Positions 1-16,700 of a stretch of DNA of 64,000 nucleotides are shown here, piece by piece (position 1 is the stretch's first letter; each line of letters starts with the position of its first letter). Origin of the DNA: Plumapathes pennacea (taxonomy: Eukaryota > Cnidaria > Anthozoa > Antipatharia > Myriopathidae). The stretch is from contig OZ038469.1 in NCBI GenBank assembly GCA_964036295.1, positions 496,001 to 560,000 on the forward strand, in the 5' to 3' direction. Under the pieces are notes generated by a model. That model saw only the letters and a program-made list of their open reading frames with translations. It had not been told where the DNA came from and made no database searches. Both the position numbers and the translations under genes were made by a program.

Positions 1-1
1 A

Positions 2-4518
<4,517 letters not shown>

Positions 4519-5995
4519 CATGGGCTCTAAAGTGGACTCGTAAGGATAAAAGACCACATGGATTGGTGTTCAGCTGATTGGAAATTACAACCCGAGGAAT
4601 GTGCAAAGCGTGATTCGAAATTTTCAACCCAAAAAAGAGACAGTTGAGCAGCAGATGGAGAACTCAAATCCAATGCAGGCGCCTTGCGTGACACGTTACA
4701 GGTTTCCTGAAGTTTTACGTCACGCCCCAAGTTACTAACTGAGCTGTTTAGTGACACGTTTAATGCTGAGCCCTTAAATCACCGATCTAAGCTCTGGTGT
4801 GATTGTGCTGAGCTGTCTTGGCGTTACACCCAAGGTCTTGCATGATTGGTCGGAGCATTTGCGTGACACGTAAGCTCTTGCGTGATTGGCCGGAGCACTT
4901 TAAGTTCTTGTGTGATTGGATGAAGCTTTGGTGTACTCTAAATCACAGAGCTCTTTGTCACGTGAACCCTTGGCACCGGGGCTGATTCTTTTATAGTTGT
5001 GGGGGTGTGTACGTATGTGTATTGGGGTTTGGAGATTTGGGCTGGGGGGCTGGGTGAGTGGTATAATTGTCACAATGCTGTGCACATGTTTCCCTTGCAG
5101 CTCAATACAATTGGTTCTTCTGTCCCCCAACAAATGCACTCTTCTCAAATTTACGGGAAAATATGCTCCATGAGAACCCAATACAATATGCCTAAAACGA
5201 TACCGTAACATTTCTCCCTCCCCTGCCCCCAGCTGCATAATTATATCTGATATTCAAATTGAGACTGGCAATTTGGTAATGTTTCAGTTTCGGCTAAAGA
5301 AGGAAGTCTCGGATTAACATAAGCAATATTACATCTTTCAAACTTCTCAGCATGAGGGGGTTCCGTCAATAAATATCAGTTAAATTCATCATCGAGTACA
5401 TAGCAACCGGATCTTCGCGTCAAACATGTTTGCAAAACTGCTCGCACTGGCTAAAATAGAAGAATAATTAAATACTGACTGATCATGAGCCTAAGCGCGT
5501 TGCGGTTCACGATCTTAGCTTTTGCCAAGTTCATTTCACAGAAGAAAAAACGAAACAACTTTAGTGGGCTAATCTACTAATATCTTGTTTAACGGTTTTC
5601 TTGAACACAGAAATACTGGGCAAGGTTAACAATTCGCGAGTTATTAAGTAATCAGAGCAGCAGGGCGGGTTTTTGGGCTTAAGGTGCGCATTTTGCTTTA
5701 TGTTTTGTCTTTTACTGTATGCATAAGGCCGGGGCCGATCTGATCAATTCTGAGCGGCATTTCATCCGGCCGTATGGTTCCCCTGTACAAAGAAAAAGTG
5801 AAATATTGCTCCAAAACAGCACACGATGGATAAAACAGCACAGAGAATAAGATAAGTTCAGCATCTTTTAATTTTAGAAAAAACGTTTTTCTAATTAAAA
5901 TCTGTAGGCAAAATTGGCCTGCTTGTGATATTATACTTAGTGGTAGTGATTGTTCTTTTAGATTATTTTGATTGACAGAGCTAACCTGTACCGTA
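4519..5995. other. Intergenic region between RIOX1 and NXPE gene A
   Basis: No gene seen. Around 4790-4935 there are three to four degenerate ~40-bp repeats built on GCTCTTGCGTGATTGG. The rest is AT-rich and without recognisable coding exons. Confidence 0.5.
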
Positions 5996-6213
5996 GCAAG
6001 CTCGATGATTATCTTCTGCAAGACTTCAATCTAGACAAACAACCGCTTATGATAACGATTCAACCACGACGGTTAGGTTTCGACATTAAAGGTACTACAG
6101 CACTTTGGGGTACATTCACACTTCGCACGATAATTATGATCGATCCGTTTAAACTGTTGAAAAATCAGTTAGATGGATATGAAGATCGCGCGGAATCCAT
6201 CTTTAAAATGACG
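5996..6213 (+). pseudogene. Perfect 218-bp copy of part of NXPE gene A exon 2 plus intron
   Basis: Identical, base for base as far as I can read it, to 7434-7651. It begins inside exon 2 (after the acceptor), runs through the exon 2 donor site and continues into intron 2. It has no acceptor of its own and lies about 300 bp upstream of the gene A start, so it should not be spliced in as a normal exon. Because it crosses the splice donor it arose at DNA level, not from mRNA. Perfect identity suggests a very recent duplication, gene conversion or an assembly artefact. Confidence 0.85.
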
Positions 6214-6513
6214 CATCCGAACTAAATTAGTTGTCGCAGACGACTAGCATGAAAACTTTTCCGACTTTCGAGATGGGCATGTCAGTCGAGCAAAAGGATT
6301 GCTATTGCTATTTGGAATAATTCAATAGTCGTGTTTTCAGACACGCTTTTAACACTCGGATGACTAATTGCGACACGTCTCTTGTAAAAGCCGCCAATCG
6401 TATTGTTCGGTTAGCTGTATGGTGAGATTTCAAGCATTTACTATTGCAGACGTGTCATCATTTGTTAGTCACATTTCTTCCAAAAGTTTAAGAGATCTTC
6501 CGCTTCACAGAAG

Positions 6514-9181
6514 ATGAAAGAGTCCCTTGACGTCCTGCTCTCACTTTCGTCCTCGAACATGCGAAGGGGATTTGCCGTCCTTACACTAATATTTCTATTA
6601 ATTATCTTGCCCATGATATTGTTTGTGCCCTTGAACACCGTGCTACATTTTTCAATACATAAATGGCGCAACGTCAACTCCACCGACGTTTCGGCGGAAA
6701 ATCATTTGATCCAGGAGTTTCAGCGAGAGTGGCTTCGCCACCGCCGCGTCCAAGTGGACTGGAAACGACTGATCACTGCCTGTTTAGGCCAGGAGGGATG
6801 GGGCACAGTGAAACAAGGATGGGCGAAACAGAACCGAACTAATGCAGCGAGCAGCACTGTCTCTCACTGGGACGTCCGACCTGCGGGAGAGTACAGCAAG
6901 TTCTTTATCCAGTCCAAGACTGCTGACGGTCGAGTGAAGAACATCGGCGGGGATTCATGGAGAGTTTATTTGCGTGGTACTTCATCTTTGGCCGCCACGG
7001 TATTTGATCATAACAATGGTTCATACGAGGTGTTGTTTTTACTACTGGAGCCTGGTGTTTATCGAGTGCTGATCTATTTGGACTACAGTTTGTGTGACGG
7101 CTTCAAGGATCCCCCAAGAGAATGGTTCATCACAGGTCTGTTGCACGCACTCGGCCCCGCCGTAATACAAAAGTAATACAGTCAACTACAGACAGACAGA
7201 CGGACACCAGCTCCGTTTTAGAGAGGTGTCCAACTCAGTTTAGAGTAAATGACTGAGGAAATGGCAGAGACCGCTCCTACTGGGTGTCTGTCTTAGAGAT
7301 ATGTCCGTTCTAGAGGGATCGTTGACTGTACAACATGGCGTGCAGCGTCCCTTGTGCCGCGATATTTTCACCTCACACGCGTTCTATTTTTCAGGTGGCG
7401 GCAACGGTGAAGATCATAGTCACGATTACTTTGGCAAGCTCGATGATTATCTTCTGCAAGACTTCAATCTAGACAAACAACCGCTTATGATAACGATTCA
7501 ACCACGACGGTTAGGTTTCGACATTAAAGGTACTACAGCACTTTGGGGTACATTCACACTTCGCACGATAATTATGATCGATCCGTTTAAACTGTTGAAA
7601 AATCAGTTAGATGGATATGAAGATCGCGCGGAATCCATCTTTAAAATGACGGCTGTACAGTCTGTCTAAGACCCTGGACAGATATGAGAAAAAGTTGGCC
7701 CGGGGACCCGAGTCACCCTACTCTCCGAGTCAAGTTTACGGATGACGACGTTTTTCCATGGGGTATTTCGTTAATTTTTTTTTTTTTTTGTCTTGTTTTC
7801 ATTTTTCTAGACATGATTCAACCCCTTTCCAGCAAGTGCTCAGATTCGTGCAATTTTCTGTGGAATGGATTTGGTCGCTGGCACAATGGCACCTGGAAAC
7901 CTTACATACAACGTAACAAAGTTGACGTCTTACATCAAATACAAAATATGCCCATGTGCGGCGTAAATTATCTTATCTTAGCTGCCCTGTTATAGCACGT
8001 GCATTTCGGGTATAATTTATAAATTTGTGATATATAATTTGTACCAACATATAATATATATATAAATAGGACAACCAAAATTTTGTTTTTGTTTACTAGT
8101 ATAATATAACAGTATCATCTCCTCTTCTGTCCCGTGTTTTGGTTTGAGGGAGATAATATTTGTCAAACGTATAGGTACAAGGACACTTCTGAAGCGACGG
8201 TTGAGTTGTGTTGAAATGCTGATTTTCGTTTTTTGTTATTTTGTTTCCAGTTCCTGATCATTGGATGAAGCCGCCAAGGTCGTACAATTTAACGGGTACA
8301 CTGTATAATTATGGTGACTCCTTGATGTTATATTTTCATCGCTCCATCAAAAATCATAGAGTATGCAAACAGTTGTTCCAAACATGTAGCGTGATCTATG
8401 CCTACGTCTATCGCTTTAACCTGGTTTCCAAGAAAATGAAAGACTTGGACTTTGACCAGGCTCTGGTTATTTCTGGAATTCGCGAGGAGCTGAGCAAACC
8501 CCATGTGAACTCTCCAAACAGCTTGTTCGTTTTAAATCTTGGGCTTCACTTCATGAAGACCTTGAACTTTTCCACTTATCAGAAACTACTGGAAGGAGTG
8601 ATACAGCTTCTCAGAGAGACTGAGACAAATGCCAGCGGTCAAACAGTCCCGAAATATAGATCTAGATTTATATGGAAAACTTCCACGGCAATTCACAAGG
8701 AGAATGGGGAATTAACTCAATCAGCAAGATTTAGGTTTTACACATACCCGGTGAGTACTGCAACGATTTGTAACGATGCACACAAGATTTTATGATATTA
8801 GTTTTAACGGGGATGTCGTAGTTGTTTGATGGCAGTCCTTGACGGCAGTGAAATATTATTGAACATAAAAAAGAGTCTGTGCTTTGCTCTCGTAGAAACA
8901 CCTGCAAGAGTTGATTGTCTTCCTCATTGTTTGTTTGTTTGTTTGTTTTTCAGCGAGATGAGCTCTTCAGCACCTACTCGGCCTGGGCCATGTGTAGAGC
9001 GGGCTTTGATGTGGTTGACGTGTTCCATTTCAGTCATTCATATCCGGGGGGGACACGAGATCACTGTCACTACCACGACCACGTGTTTGAGCCACTAGAA
9101 AAACTGCTGGAGAAACTGAAGTTGAACCCTGATGTGTTCCAACAAGACGACAAAGTAAAGATGATCAGATGCATCGCTTGA
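6514..9181 (+). CDS. NXPE/PC-esterase family type II membrane protein, copy A
   Basis: Five exons: 6514-7135, 7395-7529, 7811-7912, 8251-8750, 8954-9181; about 528 residues. Residues ~16-41 form a hydrophobic signal anchor after a short N-terminus, so a type II Golgi/secretory protein is likely. The N-terminal half resembles the NXPE beta-sandwich module (SWRVYLRG, GVYRVLIYLDYS). The C-terminal half resembles a PC-esterase (GDSL-like) domain with GDS in NYGDSLM and a terminal DxxH in RDHCHY. Such domains act as acyltransferases or esterases on glycans in other families; the substrate here is unknown. The ATG at 6514 was chosen as the first in frame after a plausible acceptor at ~6511; the ATG at 6559 is possible. 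The paralogue at 58034-61069 has identical exon lengths except in exon 1 and exon 5. Confidence 0.82.
7177..7330. mobile_element. MITE with TACAGTCAAC terminal inverted repeats
   Basis: It starts TACAGTCAAC and ends GTTGACTGTA, with internal GTGTCCGT-type and GGTGTCC motifs. It lies in intron 1 of NXPE gene A. A homologous element sits in the same intron of copy B (60231-60379), so it was present before the gene duplicated. A relative is at 36587-36768. Confidence 0.7.
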
Positions 9182-9268
9182 TAAATTAACATTGTAAGAT
9201 CTTCCAGGAAAAGGGGAAAAAATCTAAAAAAAAAATCTAAAAAGTATCAACAACAACAAAAACAAGTA

Positions 9269-9274
9269 AATAAA
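9269..9274 (+). promoter_or_regulatory. Polyadenylation signal of NXPE gene A
   Basis: AATAAA 88 bases after the stop codon of copy A, in an A-rich stretch. Confidence 0.5.
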
Positions 9275-10997
9275 ATTGGTACCGAGAGTTGTTGCCGTTC
9301 AAACGAGATCAGTATTCGAAATTGTAGTGGGAACCCTTTTAAACAATAATAGCTGTCACTGATTGGATTTATTGTTATACACAAGATAGACTGCGGGACG
9401 TAGGGCAAAGACCTAAACCTTTTTACAAGGAGTTATTGTAACGATTTTGTCATTAAAAATGGTGTCTACTCCTTTGAAAATGTGTTCCATTATTAATCAT
9501 GAAATTGAAACCACTGAACAAAAGAACACCATCAACACTGCTCGTTAAGTATTAAAGATATTGTTCATCATGAAAATACAGTTTGCAGCACAGTGTCTTC
9601 TATGGAGAAGGAATTGCTCGAGGAGCACTGTATCTGTCCCTTGAAACTGAGAGGCCTCAAGCGTGAGAAAACTCAAGATTCATTGTGAACTGTTAAGGAA
9701 AGAGTTTTGAGAAGGTAAGCTGCGGGAAGGCTAACACGGGCAAATCTTTATTAATAGCAGTATTACTTAGCTTGTTTCTTCGGACTTTATACAGGTCAAA
9801 ATTTGCGAGTAGTTCAGTCAGTTTAAGTTTTATCCCTGTAAACAAGTTGTGTAGTGTGTGCTAATATCCTGCCGTCCTGGCAAGATATAAGAGGTTTTAA
9901 AATTTACATATATATTTTTATTTAGTATCTCGCGATCTAAAAAGTAAGTTCCCGCAACCCTAACGCTAGCTCTAAAAAGAAACCAAAAATCAAGCGCGCA
10001 CAAAAAGTCCAATATAAAAAGATGTATGCTAACAGGCCCATACACAAATCTCTTATATCATGCCATGCCGTAGGTTTCGTGTTTATAAGTACGTTTGAAG
10101 ATGCAAGCACACGATATGGAAATGAACTGCAGATTGGGTAATTTTAATATGAAAGTTTGTTCTTGTCCAATATTGACTCTTTTTATTACGAGTAGCTTGT
10201 TGGAATCAACATTTCAAATTATCACACATCATTCTTTACTGTGTTCAGAAGTGAAACTTCAACTTATTAGTTTTTTTGTCCCTAGTTTTCTAAGGCGTGC
10301 AGGTGTACACCTCAAGGTGTTCACTTCTCGCACATGATTAAAAATTTATGTTGCTCGAATATTTCTTCCCGAAGATTCGTCACTGAATCACTCAGAACCC
10401 ATGCAATCAACTTATTTTGTTTGGTGCAGTTTATTTGTCACTTTTCTCGGGCAACGAATTATCACAGGTCAAGTACGAACAAAAAACGACATATGTATGG
10501 TGCCAAGGAGTCTTTTGTGTTACAAAAAATAGCCGTGTTTTGTAGTTATGGATTAAGCAAAAAAGTTAATTGCACACGCAATGCAAAAATGTGCACATAA
10601 GTGAACCGTCAACACTCAAATGACCCGTGGAGTTTTTCATTATTTGTAAATTCCAATTGAAAATAATAGTCGGCATTTCAGCAAAACGGCGGCAAATAAG
10701 GCATTATACTAAATAAGTCAAATAATTAACGTATGCTTGCTCAAGTATCTTTGTGGCGGCAACAAACTCAGTTTTAGATTGCCTAAGCTTCAGTACGGTA
10801 CACATAGCTGGCCAGTTATAGCATGTCTTAAAACCGAAAGATTCTCCCTTGAACAGGCTATGAATCAATTTCGCTTTCACGCCTAGTTTTATTATAATAC
10901 CAAGCTGTACTTGTACGCGGTCGGCACCCTGACAAACTCCGCCAAGGCGTTGATCATAAGCCGAGTGACTTTCTTAACATTCTACAGAATTCACATC
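9275..10997. other. Intergenic region
   Basis: AT-rich. I see no coding exons, RNA genes or clear repeats. The last few hundred bases should hold the promoter of the GPCR that follows. Confidence 0.4.
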
Positions 10998-12092
10998 ATG
11001 AACAGCACTTCGGCGCCCGACTCCGTGGCAGTGACGTCACAACTGTTCTTCATTCCCATTGGCTGGAGAGTCCTCCTTCTGGTTCTCATGACCTTGGTTC
11101 TCGTCCTGGCAGTCCTTGGTAATCTTTTGGTCATCACAGTGCTCCTCAAGTCCGACGCTCTTAGTGCGCAGGTCAACAATAAACTCCTCCTCAGTCTCTC
11201 CGCTGCTGATATCTTGGTGGGGGCCTTGGTCATGCCTTGCGCCCTCGATGCTCTGTGGTCAGGTCAGTGGCGCTGCGGTGATGCGTGGAAGGAGATCAAT
11301 GCTTTTGGCAACTTCTGTTTCTGCATCTCATCCATCATGCACTTGATGATGTTGTCATTAGATCGTTATTTGTTTGTTATGCGCCCGCTTCGATATCCAA
11401 TGGAAATGACGACAAAAAAAGTGATAATCAGTTGTATCATCATGTGGTTGTACTCCGCTGGCTGGGCTTTGCTTCCGATCGTGGGCGTCAGTTCGTACGA
11501 ATGTTTCATTCCTTATATAGGCAAGTGTAAAGACAAAGATTGGTCCAAATATGGCTCAAACTTCGCATTTGCGATTTCTGTGGTGAGCGGTACATATGGA
11601 ATTGCGCTTATTTCCATGTTTTTTGTTCATGTCAAAATTGCCAGAGTGATACGAAAGCAAAAGAAACAAATTACACCACGTGACAAAGCAACTGCACGAC
11701 TCGGTCTCTCCTGGGTCACTAAGATGGATAAAGGCGTGGTTACCCTGCTTGTCGTCATCATGACGTACTTACTTTGCTGGTCGCCATTTTGTATTTTGCT
11801 TTTCGTAGAAATCGCCAGAGGAGAGAAGATTACAGGAAGCGTTGGTATGGTGACAATGTTGATCGGGTTTGCTAACAGCTGCTGTAATCCAATCATCTAC
11901 TCCATCAAGTATCGTAAATTCCGTTCCGCTGTGAAGAACATGTTCAGAAGCTTAAGTTTCTTATGGGGTTCGACGTATATAAATCAGTTCACAGATAGCA
12001 TGTTTAGTTCAGTTAGCAATGTAGATGTTCGTAGAGTTTATTCTCGGATGAAACAGGAAGTGACTATTGTGTGGCCAAATGACGTCACTTGA
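10998..12092 (+). CDS. Class A (rhodopsin-like) GPCR, biogenic-amine-receptor-like fold, atypical ligand pocket
   Basis: Intronless, 364 residues from the ATG at 10998. An in-frame ATG at 10911 would add 29 residues, but the chosen start gives an N-terminus opening with an NST glycosylation site. Seven hydrophobic segments are visible. Family marks are GN in TM1, AAD (D71) in TM2, DRY at residues 122-124, CWSPF in TM6 and NPIIY in TM7. The TM3 region aligns without gaps to amine receptors from GQW to DRY. In that alignment the amine-binding Asp (3.32) is N105 and the disulfide Cys (3.25) is K98, with a Cys five residues earlier at C93. The second extracellular loop has two cysteines. It is a plasma-membrane receptor of unknown ligand; a classical amine is unlikely. 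Confidence 0.88.
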   Translation: MNSTSAPDSVAVTSQLFFIPIGWRVLLLVLMTLVLVLAVLGNLLVITVLLKSDALSAQVNNKLLLSLSAADILVGALVMPCALDALWSGQWRCGDAWKEINAFGNFCFCISSIMHLMMLSLDRYLFVMRPLRYPMEMTTKKVIISCIIMWLYSAGWALLPIVGVSSYECFIPYIGKCKDKDWSKYGSNFAFAISVVSGTYGIALISMFFVHVKIARVIRKQKKQITPRDKATARLGLSWVTKMDKGVVTLLVVIMTYLLCWSPFCILLFVEIARGEKITGSVGMVTMLIGFANSCCNPIIYSIKYRKFRSAVKNMFRSLSFLWGSTYINQFTDSMFSSVSNVDVRRVYSRMKQEVTIVWPNDVT

Positions 12093-13091
12093 CATCACGT
12101 GACTCAATTGATTCGCTGAAAGCAACATCCGTTTCAGTATTTCACCAATTTGATGTTCGGTTTCCAAGTTAGCACATAGTAGAAATGTTAGTCTGATGTC
12201 TAAAAACTGCGCCTCTTGTAAATTTTCGAAAGCAAGTTCGTGTCCAAGTTATGTACCAACATCAACTGATCACTGTGCCAATTAAAGTACACATAAGCCC
12301 AAAGACGATATCTTTACAATCGATTCCACATAAAGGAAATAGTTGACTATTAGAATATTTCTGTGTTTCAACATTGTGCCTATAAGTTATAGAGGTTTAT
12401 ATTTTGAATATGGTAATGACGTGACAACTTTTGAAGTGTGAATCGCACTTGTCACCAATCAACATTTGTAGGCTGTTATCAAATTTAAAAAAAGCTCAAA
12501 CCTAACTTTGGATGCTTAGTTAAATGTTATTTACTATAGAGCCTTGAGCAAACAGGTCCCTATTACAAGGCAAGACTGTCTTCTTGCATGCCGAGTGTCA
12601 ACAACATACAGTAGGATGTAGGGCTGGCAGTTGGAAATGTCAGTCAAAACATTCTCTATGGTATTCGGCACATCTACCTGACAGTTATGGTATGGGGTGA
12701 TGATTGAAGCTTGTTCATGAATGTACAATACAGCACATTCTGGTCAGTCTCAAGGGGGGCCAATAATAAAATGTAACTGTTCTGAGGATGGGAGATTCTA
12801 GAGCATACTAGTTGGGTGTCTTTCATCTACCCCATAATCTTCACTAAATTATTTTAGTTTAACAATGTAGTGCCAACTCCCCTAAAGCAAGAGTCCGAAA
12901 GCCCACAGGATATTAATCTTAAACAAAACAAGAGCACACTTCAAAAAAGTTGAAGATTGTACATGTATTTCAACCCAACATAACCGTGCTACACATCTTA
13001 ATATGCTTCTTAAACTTCGTGTTTTTCGATATACATGCGTTCTGTGATTACCAGCTACTTTCTCCATCGTCCTTACTGACTGTTTTCATAG
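12093..13091. other. Intergenic region between GPCR and BANF1 (3' ends converge)
   Basis: No gene seen. It must hold the 3' UTRs of the plus-strand GPCR and the minus-strand BANF1. An AATAAA on the plus strand near 12766 could serve the GPCR. Confidence 0.4.
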
Positions 13092-13364
13092 CTACAGAAA
13101 AGCATCGCACCAGTCCTTCAGACAATTGAAGCAGTCACCTTGTTGTTTCGCGTTTGCCTTGGCAGTGTCTTGCAGCCATTGCCGAAAAAGTTCTTCGTCT
13201 TTTTTTAGAATCAGAAATTGGCCAAGAACAACGTACGCTTTGTCGAATCCAGCATCCTTCAGCCTGTCTCCTAGGACTTGTCCAATTCCTGCGAGATCTG
13301 TGACTGCTTTCTCTCCCATCGGCTCCGCCACGAAATTCTTGTGCTTCTGGGATGTAGAACTCAT
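13092..13364 (-). CDS. BANF1: Barrier-to-autointegration factor (BAF)
   Basis: Single coding exon, 90 residues (human BAF has 89). It is near-identical in pattern to animal [18 protein letters not shown], the LAGIG helix-hairpin-helix motif, [12 protein letters not shown] and the C-terminal [16 protein letters not shown] is a dimeric DNA-bridging protein that binds LEM-domain proteins and lamins and rebuilds the nuclear envelope after mitosis; phosphorylation of its N-terminus by VRK1 releases it from DNA. The N-terminus here is MSSTSQ, one residue longer than MTTSQ in vertebrates, with four Ser/Thr in a row. A 5' UTR intron is likely: an acceptor (TTTCCAG on the minus strand) sits at 13382, just upstream of the ATG. 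It is divergently arranged with VRK1. Confidence 0.97.
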   Translation of the reverse strand: MSSTSQKHKNFVAEPMGEKAVTDLAGIGQVLGDRLKDAGFDKAYVVLGQFLILKKDEELFRQWLQDTAKANAKQQGDCFNCLKDWCDAFL

Positions 13365-13703
13365 TTCGACTTCCAAGGAAGCTGGAAACAAAGCAAAGCA
13401 TAATCGACTTATACATTTTCAGATGATGAAACTACAGAAGAAGAAAGAATAGCACAATTCACCTTACAATGTTCGTTAGATTTGCTTGTGAAACTGAAAA
13501 TATTGCCACCCTCAGCGAGAAACCGAAACGCACGCTGAGTCAACCGTTTCCGTTCTGCTCGTGATCATTCTACATATGGCAATGATCACCATATATAGCA
13601 AGCGAAAGAAGCGCCAAAATTAATTTCCCTGCTGATTGACCGCGCGTTGTTCACACTTTCTCTTTTGTCAGCTTTTTGCCTTTTCTCGCAAATAAAGTTC
13701 GCA
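13365..13703. promoter_or_regulatory. Shared bidirectional promoter region of BANF1 and VRK1
   Basis: The two ATGs are separated by 339 bases and face away from each other, with no other gene between them. The region holds the BANF1 5' UTR intron acceptor (minus strand, 13382) and a TATA-like ATATATAG near 13592. Transcription start sites are not directly visible. Confidence 0.7.
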
Positions 13704-16700
13704 ATGAGCTCTGCACAAGCCAAAGGGACTAAACGGAAGGCCACCTCCAAGGCTACTGGCCCCAAGAAGCCGCGAAAACCCCGCGGAATGGTGGAACTTC
13801 CTGAGGGAACTGTACTTACCGACTTGTTCAAGAAGACTTGGCGTCTGGGTTCTCTCATCGGCTGGGGAGGTTTCGGAGCACTTTACTTAGGTAAACTTGA
13901 GGTGCTGTTGTTAAAGAGTATGTTGTAAAACGTCTGTCATCCTTTATAAGGCACTATCCCACTGCCTTCAACAGATTGATGGAGTTAAACATGTTGTTAT
14001 GGCCGAAACGTTCTTCGTTTCATACTCAATGTCCAGTAAGCGATTCAATCTGTGTATTAGATTGATGGAGTTGTTTTGTCTCTCCCCACCCCACCCCCCA
14101 GGCTTTCCTCTCCCAAATTTTACCACTGCCTGCCAATATTCATAACTGTTTGTGGTTGGTTAAATATCTGAAAATCGTTTTCTTTTTGACAGCATCACCA
14201 AACACTGGCAAAACAGTAGATGAACAAGCAGAACATGTTATCAAAGTTGTAAGTGATTCTTTTTTAGTACAGTGCAAGACATTCAAGTGAAATTTTAATG
14301 AATAATTATCCAGAATGAACAGTACACTTTCATGATTTTGTATGATATTCTCTTCAGGAACCTCAAGGAAATGGACCTTTGTTTAGTGAGCTTGCCTTTT
14401 ACCAGAGAGCTGCCAAACCTGAGAACGGTAATATTAATATTTTGGACTTGGCCAAATATGGTACAACAAGAACTAGACTGAGTTCCATACAAGGTGTCAC
14501 CCTTCTGATTAATGATAGGGGGGACAGATCACAACATTGGGGAAATTCTCCAGCTCTTTCTCCCTCAAATCAGGTTTCAATCCCACAAAAGGATAGAGGT
14601 CCTACAGATGGGGAAGAAGTCGTTCTCACTTGTAACACCTGCAGTAGATCCCTAGTTAGGAATTGAACCCAGGTTGCGTTGGTTAATGACCACTTGCGAG
14701 CAACTGCAAGGAAATCAGTAGTAACACTGTAGCCTCCATTTTCCATTTTTAAGCACTTTTTCATAATAATAGTATTAATAAAATTATTATTAATATTATT
14801 AATTATTATAAATATGATATGCCTTCAGTCAAGAATTGGATGAAGAGCCACAAGTTGAAACACCTTGGTGTCCCGGCCTTCTTGGGCCAAGGCCTGGCTG
14901 AACATGCATCTGTGAAACTCCGCTTCATGGTCATGGAACGGTTCAGTGAAGATGTGGAGAAGATCTTTTTGAAGCAAGCTCGACATTTTGACATTACGAC
15001 TGTTTTAATGTTGGGCCTCAGAATTGTAAGTTTGTGAACTTATTTGTGTATCACAGCAAACATAACATGAATCATGCAGCACTGGAGACAGAGTGAGAAG
15101 TGATATGGTTCGATGTAATAATTTATAAAGAATAGCAAGGAGTAATCTCCATTAAATATTTTTTCTGCATTGTAATTGATCACTTTATTGGTCTTGACTT
15201 GGATGTTTTTAACCCTTTGACTCCCAATCTCAAAATACAGATCCTCTTAACCTTTTCTGAAGGAACTGTATGGGGGATGTAGTGAGAATTGTTACTTTGA
15301 TCAGCTTTCATCTGAACAAGGCATCAAAAGCCAAGTTCTCCCTACTGTATGATATATTTCTGGTGAGAAATTGAAGGAGAATATTGAAGTTGATCACTTG
15401 GGAGTAAAAGGGTGTAATCCTGGCCTTTACTAAGGTAGTGTTAGATGCTTAACCCTTTCGCTCTTAAGTTCAATATGCAGATTCTCCCAACCTTTTAAAA
15501 GGAAAATGTATGAGTGATGCAGTGAGAATTGATTGTTTAATCAGCTATTATCTGAGTAAGGTATCAAAAGTCAAGTTCTCCTTACTTTATGATATTTTAA
15601 TGTGCTACTGAAAGCAAAGGAGAAAATTTAACTTGATCACTCTTGGGAGTAAAAGGGTTATGTGCTTCAATTTACAAAAACTCAGCATACAGTAGCATCT
15701 TGTCAATTTTTTTTTTTTTTTTTTTTACATTTTCATGGTTAATCTAAAGTGTGGACTCCAACTTTTATATAGTAAAGATACAGTGTACACTGTCTTGTAG
15801 TGTCATTCAGTTTGTTTTGGTCATCACATGTGAAGACAGTATTTTCTGGTCTTAGGTGGATATTCTTGAGTACATTCACTCAAATCAGTATTGCCACGCA
15901 GACATCAAAGGCTCAAATCTGATGCTGGGCTTTCCACGAGAGAAGAGAGATCAAGTGAGTTTAACCATACTCACATAACAATTCAGCGTGCAAAAAGAAG
16001 TTCTTATTCCATGACAATAGTATACTTGAAACTAGCTGTCGTAGCTAATCACCATGTTAAACATACAAAATACATAGTATTTACATTTTTAATCCAAATT
16101 TTTATTGTTTTTTTCTTCTTCCTCCTTGTTGTTGTCTTGCTTATGATCATGTTCTTCCCCTTCTATTTTTCTCCTTATCCAACTTTATGTTTTTCCTCCT
16201 CCTCCTAATCTTCTTCCTCTTCTCCTTCTCAAGCTCTTCCTTGTCCATGTTCCTCCTCCTCTTTGTCTTCGTCATCTTCGTCATCTTCACCACCATCATC
16301 TTCTTTCTCTTCTCCTTCTTCTCCTTGTCCATGTTCTTCCTCCTCTTCATCATCATTGTCTTCTTTCTCCTTTCCTCCTTGTCCATGTTCCTCTTCCTTC
16401 TTTTTGTTGTTCTTTGTCTTCATTCTTGTTCTAGTTCCTCTCTTGCTTCCCATTCTCAATTTTCTTCTAATTTTTCTTTATTTACTTTTTCTAGGTGTAC
16501 CTTATGGACTATGGTCTGGCATACCGTTTTTGCCCAAATGGGGAACACAAAGAATACAAGGAGGACCCAAAGAGGAGACATGACGGCACAATCGAGTTCA
16601 CCAGTAGAGATGCACACAAAGGTGTAGGTAGGTTAACATATTGGTGAAGCTTTCTTACACTGTACAGAGTTATACGGTTGTTTGTAGACTGAAAGGATAT

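Noticed and set aside
16147-16627. Long open frames on both strands made of Ser/Phe/Leu or Lys/Glu
   Set aside because: They come from the CTT/CTC pyrimidine tract in front of VRK1 exon 6; low complexity, and only the last part overlaps the real exon.
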